A stretch of DNA of 64,000 bases from Hydra vulgaris (taxonomy: Eukaryota > Cnidaria > Hydrozoa > Anthoathecata > Hydridae): the NCBI RefSeq assembly GCF_038396675.1, contig NC_088921.1, positions 5,532,001 to 5,596,000 of the forward strand. The letters are read 5' to 3'. Under the pieces are notes generated by a model. The model saw nothing but the letters and a program-made list of their open reading frames with translations, was not told the origin of the DNA and made no database searches. Below, in pieces: positions 57,507 to 64,000 of the stretch (position 1 is the stretch's first letter; each line of letters begins with the position of its first letter). The position numbers were made by a program, and so were the translations under genes.

Positions 57507-58085
57507 TGAAGAAAGTTAAAAGGGGCTTGAATCATCCAGACTATTTCTGTTATATCTGTGGACGTTTTACTACCCGAGATCAGCAGAAACAACTTACAAG
57601 AAAAATGAAGGTTGCCTATCATCACTACTTCGGCGTTAAAGTATGTGATTAAAGCAGAACCTGGGCGCCACATATTTGCTTCAGTGTTTTTATGTGGGGC
57701 TCACCAAGCGGCTAAACGGCAAAAGAAATGCCGTTTGCGGTATTAATGGTATGGCGAGAGCCAAGAGATCATCATTCGGACTGCTACTTCTGCATGACAA
57801 ATATTGCTGGATACTCCAAGAAAAATAAATCAGCAATTCATTATCCAAATTGTGACTCTGGTTTGAAACCTGTTCCAAACGATGAACAAAATCCAGTTCG
57901 TAATCCTCCAGTATGCCTTGATTGCGAAAAGCGATGATGATGATGAGGAAAGTCACACGGAGCAGCAGAGCGATGCATATGATCCAATAGATGATGAAAA
58001 GATACCTCATCTTATTGGCCAAGCTGAATTGAACTATTTAGTGAGGAATCTGGGGCTAACGAAGAAGAAGGCAGAACTGCTTGGA
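57507..58085 (+). pseudogene. Uncharacterised Cys-rich transposon protein, N-terminal part
   Basis: ATG at 57507 opens LNHPDYFCYICGRFTTRDQQ, VAYHHYFGVKVCD, then after a stop SRTWAPHICFSVFMWG, MPFAVLMVWREPRDHHSDCY, FCMTNIAGYSKKNKSAIHYP, LKPVPNDEQNPVRNPP and an acidic linker with HTEQQSDAYDPIDDEKIPHL, GQAELNYLVRNLGLTKKKAE, LLGYRL. The paired CxxC/WAPH..C pattern resembles a ZAD-like zinc module, and the whole order matches an uncharacterised protein family of arthropod and cnidarian genomes (memory-based). It runs directly into the minisatellite, which has replaced its remaining coding sequence. In-frame stops at 57651 and 57713 and a shift near 57930 break it. Confidence 0.72.
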
Positions 58086-58345
58086 TATCGTTTACAACAA
58101 TGGATATCGTTTACAACAATGGATATCATTTACAACAACGTATATCATTTATAACAATGGATATCGTTTACAACAATGGATATCGTTTACAACAAAATGG
58201 ATATCGTTTATTTGTTTATTACATCGTTTATTAAATCGTTTATTAAATCACAACATCGTTTATCGTTTATTACAACAAAATGGATATCGTTTACAACAAA
58301 ATGGATATCGTTTACAACAATGGATATCGTTTACAACAAAATTTT
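58085..58345. repeat. Minisatellite, 19-21-bp unit
   Basis: Units of TGGATATCGTTTACAACAA, sometimes with two extra A, repeat about 11 times and are broken up in the middle by CGTTTATTA(C/A)A-type degenerate units. The first unit overlaps the LGYRLQQW end of the preceding pseudogene, so the array seems to have grown from coding sequence. Confidence 0.93.
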
Positions 58346-58475
58346 TTTTTTGCTGCATGCTTTCTTCATGAACAGACGTGTTTTTGCAATGTAAGAGTTA
58401 AAAAAAAAAAAGTATTTTTAAGTTTTTGAAAGAAAAAACATTGAATAATTTTATTTTAAAAAATTATTTTTACAA

Positions 58476-59238
58476 ATGGCAAGCAAAAAAGAAATTGAAA
58501 ATATAATGGAGAAGAAATTTAAATTGTAAGAAAGTTTGCTCATAAAAATTATTTCAGGAAATGCAGCAATTCAAAGTGACGAAATGGACAAGATTTTACT
58601 TTTAATTAAAAATATAACAAACCGTATTTCGTTTGTCGAAAAAAAGCACCAAGAAATACAGCAACACGTTAAAGATTTAGAAAAAAGTATCGAGTTTACA
58701 CAAGATACTTTAATTAATGAAAAAGTTATAAATCTTGAAAAGGAACTTAAAAAGTTAATAAATACAGAAATTTCAACAGTTTTAAACCAGACAGTACTTT
58801 TAAAATCGATGCAGAACGAAGCAAATAAATTAAGCGATGGACTAAAAGAAAGTATGAGAAAGTTAGAAGATGGAAATAGAAGAAACAATATTAGAATAGA
58901 CGGTGTACAAGAAAAAAAAAAAAGAAACATGGGAACAAGCTGAAAAAAAAACCCAACGTAATTTAAACGAACAGTTAAAAATAAGTAACATAGTTATTGA
59001 AAGAGCGCACCGTATCGAAAGACGTACTATCACAGAGAATGTAAAGAATAAACCAAGAACTATCATAATTAAATTGCTGAATTATAAAGACAAAGAGAAC
59101 ATTTTGAAACACGCAAAGATGCTTAAAGGAACAGGCATTTTTATCGATGAAGATTTTTCATACGAAACAAGCAAAATAAGGCGTGAATTAAGACAAAAAA
59201 TGAAGATTTTGCGTAATGCTGGAAAATATGACGTATAG
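58476..59238 (+). pseudogene. Non-LTR retrotransposon ORF1 (L1-ORF1-like nucleic-acid chaperone)
   Basis: ATG at 58476 gives MASKKEIENIMEKKF, then an in-frame TAA at 58527 and a coiled coil (58560-58850: NRISFVEKKHQEIQQHVKDL, INLEKELKKLINTEI), NRRNNIRIDGVQE, and after a frame change at an A-run near 58911 ETWEQAEKKTQRNLNEQLK, IVIERAHRIERRTI, PRTIIIKLLNYKDKENILK, GTGIFIDEDFSYETSKIRRE. The order coiled coil, RRM-like domain (NNIRIDGV... IVIERAHRI) and C-terminal domain (PRTI..K...YKDKE.IL) is that of L1-type ORF1 proteins, which bind element RNA. Only one stop and one slip separate it from an open frame. It is followed 105 bp later by the endonuclease frame. Confidence 0.85.
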
Positions 59239-59343
59239 AGTACGACAAGCTAATAGTAAAAGAGTTTAATCTGAAGGATAAATAAGTAATTTTTATTTTT
59301 TTAATTTTTTCTAATTATTAATTTATCTTTATTTATATCTTAA

Positions 59344-59996
59344 ATGGAGGAACGCCATGAATTTAAATTTTCTTTTGATAATCTTAGTAATAATGATACT
59401 GATACAAATTGTTTCGACAAATTTAGTCTTGAAAGTAAATACTACACGGTTTGGGAATCTGCACAATATTTAAAAAAAAATAAAGAAGCATTTTCAATAT
59501 TAAACATTAACATCAGAAGTCTAAATAAAAACTTTGAAAACCTAAAATTTTTCTTGGATGAAATAAAACACAAGTTTAGCATTATTTGCATAACAGAAAC
59601 GTGGTGCAAATACGATGAACAAAATTTACATTTTGAATTAACTAATTACACGTCAATTCATCAACCGCGGAAAAAATATTGTGGCGGAGGCGAAAGTATC
59701 TTTGTTCGCAATTCAATTAACTTTGCCCCACGTTATGACCTATGCGTTAATGAAACAGATTGTGAGTCATTACGTAATGAAATTGTTAATAAAACCACAA
59801 AAAGTATTATAATTAATTCTACTTATAGGAAACCAACTGGCAATTTAAAAGTGTTTAAAACTCTTTTAAATACATTTTTAACTAAAGTCAACAAAGAACG
59901 AAAGCAAGTATACATAGTCGGAGACATCAATTTGGACTCGATGAGACATGCTTCAAATAACATTAAATATTTTATAGATGCTCTTCTTCAACATTT
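59344..59996 (+). pseudogene. APE endonuclease, N-terminal part (element A)
   Basis: Start of ORF2 of the same element as the ORF1 just upstream. The APE-type endonuclease motifs appear in order: SILNINIRSLNKNFENL (metal-binding Asn), IICITETWC (catalytic Glu), GGGESIFVRNSI, NSTYRKPTGNLKVFK and VYIVGDINLDSM (Asp/Asn). At about 59996 the sequence changes to another endonuclease. The missing last motif (LSDHLLTFLI) is found at 62772 onward, in the expected order, showing that element B was inserted into this gene. Confidence 0.87.
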
Positions 59997-62650
59997 TATA
60001 ATAAAAAATATCTATAAAAATACCCATTCTTCATTTTTCCACCAGGCTAACAAACATGAGCAGGGTCGGCCGTTTGGCGGAAACGCGTTTTTTATTCGGA
60101 AACATTTGTTTCAAAACATTATTATTCTTTATGAAGATGATCACATCTTCGCAATAAATCTTAAAAAAATCAGACTAATATTATCATTATTGGCATTTAT
60201 CTCTCATCGTCGCGCAATAATCAAACATCGCTGGAGGAATACAAGAGTCAGTTGGATATAATTTCCGGTGTTATTAACAACTACGAGGGTGTTGCTGAAT
60301 TTATTGTTCTTGGGGACTTTCAATCTTTTCCTCACGAAATATATGATTTTTTAAAGAGAGCTAGCTATACAAAAAATAACTACTCCGTGGTTTTATCAGA
60401 TTTTATTAAGTCGAATGAACTTGAATTAGTGGACGTAACACAAGGCTCTGGACCTAAGATAACGTATCGCCATAATACATTACCAAACGCATCTTATATA
60501 GATCACATAGCTCTCTCAAGGTATACGTCTCTTCTGTACTCAAATTGTTTCGTAATTTCTTTTTTATCTCAAAATATGAGCGATCATTTACCAGTATCAA
60601 TTGAAATTGGAATTATCGGACAATCTTCTCAAGAAAACAATCACAAAAAATCAGAAAATTATAGCATTCCAAATTATGCCTGGAATAACAATAATTTTTT
60701 ACAACTATATAACAATTGCTTAAATATTAATTTTAATCGTCACAATTTTACGAATGAAAATTACGACGAAGAACTTATCAAGGTATATACTGTTATTACA
60801 AAATCTGCATCTGAAGCACTTAGTCAATATTTATTCGGGAAAAAACCGTCTTTGCATTCAAAATCTTGGTGGACACCCGAGTTAAGTCGCAGTAAAGATA
60901 TTCTTTCATTTTATTTTAAAAAATGGCGGGAAAATGGGTTTCTAAAAGATTTAAACTCTCAAATTTTTATTCGATACCGGATGGCTCGAAAAAGTTTCCG
61001 CAATGCTATCAAAAATGCTCAAAACAAAAACCTCATAAAGAATGCGAGCTGTGAAGCACTAACAGAATGGCTCAGAAAATTCTTTAATTTTTCTATTAAT
61101 CATGGGCAGACCCCAAAATCGATGTCTACATCACTCATAATACCACTCGCTAAATCATATAAAAAATCGCTAACTGATCCAAATAATTACCGCGGCATTA
61201 ACATCATTCCAATCTTTACGAAACTAATGGAATATCTTATCTTACTAATCTGTCCAGAAATAAAAGAAACTCATCCTCTTCAATTCGGTTTCACTAAAAT
61301 AAGCTCAACCCTACACGCCGAATTTGTTATTAGTGAAACGATTAAACACCACAACAACAACAACTCACCCGTCTATCTCTGTTCCCTCGATGCTGAAAAA
61401 GCGTTTGACAGCTGTAACTGGGACATTCTGTTTGAGCGACTCTACAATGATAAAAAACTCCCTCTATATATTGTTAATACCATATCATCATTATACTATG
61501 AAAGTAGTGCTTCTGTTTCTTATCTAGGTTGCAAATCATATTCATTCTATCTAACGCAAGGAGTGAGACAGGGATCTATTCTCTCGCTTTATTTGTATAA
61601 CATTTACACCGAAAACCTACTAGATACCTTACAAAATGAAAGCACTGTAGGTACATCAATCAATGGAAACTATACGGGTGTTGTAGCATATGCTGATGAC
61701 ATTATACTCCTTAGCTCCACCCTTTCTGGCCTACAAAAGCTTCTTAATACCTGTAATATGTACACACAAAAAAACTGTATAAAATTGAATGCTAACAAAA
61801 CCGAGTTCTTGCTCACCGGAGAAAAGCAAATTAAAAACTGCAAAATAACTCTCAACAACAAAAAAATAAAACTTCATGATAAACTTAATCACCTAGGTTT
61901 TACATGGGATACAAAAAGTTCACCTTTTGCCTCACTTAATAGTTTAAACATTGATCACCGAATATCTAATTTCCGGGCAGTAATCCAAACTTTAATTCAA
62001 TCAGGAATTCGTTTTGCTTACCCAAACTCTGTTGTCCAGCTATATAAAACTTTGGCTGTCCCAACACTAACATATGGTCTTGAGCTTTGTGAACATAAAA
62101 AAGTATTAATGCAAAAGCTTGATATAGTTGGAAGAAACGCACTCAAGTCACTCCTCAACGTTTCAAAACATAGCAAAAATTATATTCATCCCTTATTCTT
62201 TATTGAAGATATATCAATAACTATAAAACAAAACAAGCTCAACTTATTTATTCGCCTGATGAACAATAAAATTACATTTGATATTATTAAGTCGCAGCCG
62301 GAAAACAAAACAGCCCCACAACCTTTTTTAGATAGTATCAAGGGTTTGTGTAATAAACATGAACTAAATCTGGAGAAAATAATTCAAAGTAAAAAAAAAA
62401 TAAAAATTATTGGCTTAAAAAATTTAGTTCCTGAAACGGATCTTCAAACTCTAAAATGTGCAGTTGAATGCTGGAACTCAAAAGAACAAAGAACAATCTT
62501 CAAGGATATTCTTGAAAAAAATATTCCTAGATGATAATAATAAAATAATAATAATAATAATTCTAGGATTTTTATAATTATCATGCATAAAACTCTAATT
62601 TACCTTGTATACTTGTATAGTGGGTGTTTAATAAATATATAAATAAATAG
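59997..62650 (+). mobile_element. Non-LTR element B inserted in element A
   Basis: Starts inside an APE endonuclease (first clear match KHEQGRPFGGNAFFI at 60053), so it is 5'-truncated, and ends after the RT stop at 62534 with ATAATAATAATAATAA and a GTTTAATAAATATATAAATA tail near 62648. Element A coding sequence lies on both sides. The exact target duplication could not be read because both junctions are A/T-rich. Confidence 0.8.
60045..62534 (+). pseudogene. Endonuclease-RT polyprotein of element B
   Basis: The endonuclease half starts in one frame (EQGRPFGGNAFFIRKHLFQN, YEDDHIFAINL) and continues in the long frame from 60252: FIVLGDFQSFPHEIYDF (Asp/Asn motif), ITYRHNTLPNASYIDHIALS, MSDHLPVSIEI (last catalytic motif). 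The RT half has FSINHGQTPKSMSTSLIIPL, NNYRGINIIPIFTKLMEYL, LQFGFTKISSTLHAEFVISE, the catalytic LCSLDAEKAFDSCNW, YLTQGVRQGSILSLYLYNIY, the active-site GVVAYADDIILLSS, LNANKTEFLLTGE and LNHLGFTWDT. The 760-residue frame is unbroken, but the linker between endonuclease and RT (around KNASCEALTEWLRKF) is shorter than I would expect, suggesting an in-frame deletion. An internal fragment of the same family lies at 20300-20675. Confidence 0.9.
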
Positions 62651-63187
62651 TGTTATTCCAACGATAAATAAGCCAACCAGAATTACTAAAAACTCTTCAA
62701 CACTACTAGACAATATAATCACCAACAATTTTTATAAAAACCATATTTATACTGGTATAATTAAGACAGACTTATCAGATCATTTACTTACTTTTCTGAT
62801 TACTGAAAATATCACAATTAACAAGAAGCCTTAAAAAACTATTATATACAAGAAGCAGATCAATGAAAACTCCTTACAACAATTCCAAAACCTTTTAAAA
62901 TATAAAATTGATTGGGGCCTTATACATATATCAAATGAGGCAAACAATGCCTACGAACTATTTCTTCATCATTTTTGTAATGCCCAAAAAAATTTTAGTA
63001 GATGGTAAATTTATATACAATAAAGCAATAATTGCTGATATTTGAACAGCTTCTTTCTTAATATTGGGCCTAACTTAGCTAAAAAAATTCCTTCAAGTTC
63101 TTCTTCATATGATTTATATTTAAAAACCTATGATAAAGTAAATACTACACGGTTTGGAAATCTGCACAATATTTAAAAAAAAATAAC
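62651..63187 (+). pseudogene. APE endonuclease end and linker of element A, resumed
   Basis: Continues element A: VIPTINKPTRITKNSSTLLD, NIITNNFYKNHIYTGIIKTD, LSDHLLTFLITENI (final APE motif with catalytic His), then NENSLQQFQNLLKYKIDWG and SSSSYDLYLKTYDKVN. At 63136 it switches abruptly into a 50-bp copy of its own 5' coding region (59432-59484) and then into unrelated DNA. No RT domain of A remains. Confidence 0.8.
63136..63187. repeat. 50-bp duplicate of 59432-59484
   Basis: AAAGTAAATACTACACGGTT onward through CTGCACAATATTTAAAAAAA is nearly identical in both places (one G/A change visible), in the same orientation, 3.7 kb apart. Confidence 0.93.
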
Positions 63188-63506
63188 CCAGTCGGCATAT
63201 CTAGTATTGTAAACACTCGGAGTATTGATCACGTATAACATACCGCCGCTGATACCAGAAAAATACGCATTTAGTTTTAAGTTTCGAATTCGAGTTCAAT
63301 ACCACTTATTTATCAAAAATACGTATTATATAATATTTGATCAAAATCAGATACGATATCGTACTTGATTTTGATCAAATATCAACATAAAATGGAAAAA
63401 CGAAAATCTTTGCTTTAAAGCGCATGCTTAAACTGAAATTGCGAAAACAAAATTTGAAAATTTTAAAAAGTTTCTCTTAATAAATTTAGTAAAAAGCTTG
63501 TCTGGA
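63188..63506. other. AT-rich DNA with a palindrome
   Basis: No gene recognised. Contains the palindrome at 63333-63382. Confidence 0.55.
63333..63382. repeat. 50-bp near-perfect palindrome, no loop
   Basis: Outer 17-bp arms ATATTTGATCAAAATCA are perfect, and the centre TACGATATCGTA is itself a perfect 12-bp palindrome. Only the two bases on each side between them mismatch. Confidence 0.95.
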
Positions 63507-64000
63507 ATGAAAAGAAATCGTCAGGAATATATGAAAAGTTATATGAAGAGATATCGTTCTGTTAAAGCAGTATCACTTATCTCCAGTACAGCTTTTACTA
63601 ATTATCAGTGCATTATTTACTTATTTTCATCAGATATAGATTATATATAGAATTTTTTTTTTTCATTATTTATAGATTATCAGACTGATTTGCTGTCAAG
63701 TTCATTGAATGAATCATCTGAAGCTATTTCGTTACCGGAAAAAGAAAGTCGGGATGATTTTAAAGAACTATCTGTCAGTATTAGTGAGTACTTATCAGAA
63801 GGCGAGAATGGCTGTCAAGATGATGAATCAAATGTTTGTGATTTTTCTAGTGATTTTGAATTCAGTGAGACTGATATTGATTCTGAACCCAAACCAGTAT
63901 ATATCATTTGTGAAGAACTTGCACAAGTTGCAGTTAAGCACAATTTAACAAGAGATGCCATAAACGATATACTGCTAATTCTAAGTCAGTCAGGAAAATT
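63507..64000 (+). CDS. 5' part of an uncharacterised transposon protein, runs off window
   Basis: ATG 63507 opens MKRNRQEYMKSYMKRYRSVK, a basic start. After an apparent intron (acceptor TTATTTATAG at 63675) the next exon reads DYQTDLLSSSLNESSEAISL, a Ser/Glu/Asp-rich stretch, then VYIICEELAQVAVKHNLTRD and AINDILLILSQSGK to the window edge. A basic peptide, acidic linker and ...LAQWA..NNI.H.ALN.LL.IL... order is the beginning of a transposon-encoded family I recall from cnidarians and insects. The donor is not clean (AAAGCA|GTATCA is one base out of phase), so either the intron start is misjudged or a base has been lost. Intactness cannot be judged without the rest. Confidence 0.5.

Noticed and set aside
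58085-58345. Regularly spaced repeats, CRISPR-like at first sight
   Set aside because: The repeats are directly adjacent without unique spacers, degenerate, and in a eukaryotic context: a minisatellite.
59344-60261. A novel 305-residue protein
   Set aside because: The open frame is an accidental fusion: its first part is element A's endonuclease and its last part is element B's endonuclease, with the junction at about 59996.

Overview
This is a eukaryotic, very AT-rich window in which almost every recognisable gene belongs to a transposable element. The mix (CR1/L2-like non-LTR retrotransposons with APE endonuclease, a Penelope GIY-YIG remnant, pogo/Tigger, THAP-PIF/Harbinger, hAT-type MITEs, TTAA-targeted elements with a Mutator-like transposase, and several uncharacterised invertebrate transposon proteins) and the base composition fit a cnidarian, most likely Hydra. 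That assignment rests on remembered family distribution, not on a search. No tRNA, rRNA, CRISPR or bacterial-type operon was seen, and no promoter could be supported.

Layout: 1-5.3 kb holds reverse-transcriptase (RT) remnants and foldback repeats; 5.3-8.7 kb a long foldback MITE and a decayed pogo element with TA target duplications; 9.9-12.6 kb a decayed element with a Mutator-like transposase and TTAA-like ends; 13-14.1 kb a reversed RT pseudogene; 16.5-21.1 kb two hAT-type MITEs with perfect 8-bp target duplications, a second Mutator-like pseudogene, a tandem duplication and an RT fragment; 22.4-24.2 kb a CR1-like RT with an open reading frame abutting a Penelope endonuclease fragment. From 25.4 kb a multi-exon gene that looks like host sequence begins. 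Its phase-compatible terminal exon lies at 45.8 kb, so its last intron (about 19 kb) appears to contain most of the next region.

That region (29.6-45.5 kb) is a three-deep nest of DNA transposons, each with inverted ends and target duplications I could read: an outer element (29616-45480, 4-bp duplication TGTT) carrying an uncharacterised spliced transposase gene; a middle element (31896-44911, duplication CAG) inserted in that gene; and an inner 9.4-kb PIF/Harbinger-type element (35135-44521, duplication TAA) encoding a THAP-DDE transposase on + and a spliced companion protein of unknown function on -. A 235-bp MITE with the inner element's ends sits 129 bp from its right end.

46.8-49 kb holds a nearly open pogo transposase. 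49.7-58.1 kb holds two uncharacterised transposon proteins split by further insertions. 58.5-63.2 kb is a non-LTR element whose APE endonuclease gene was split by a second non-LTR element. The window ends in the first exons of another transposon protein.
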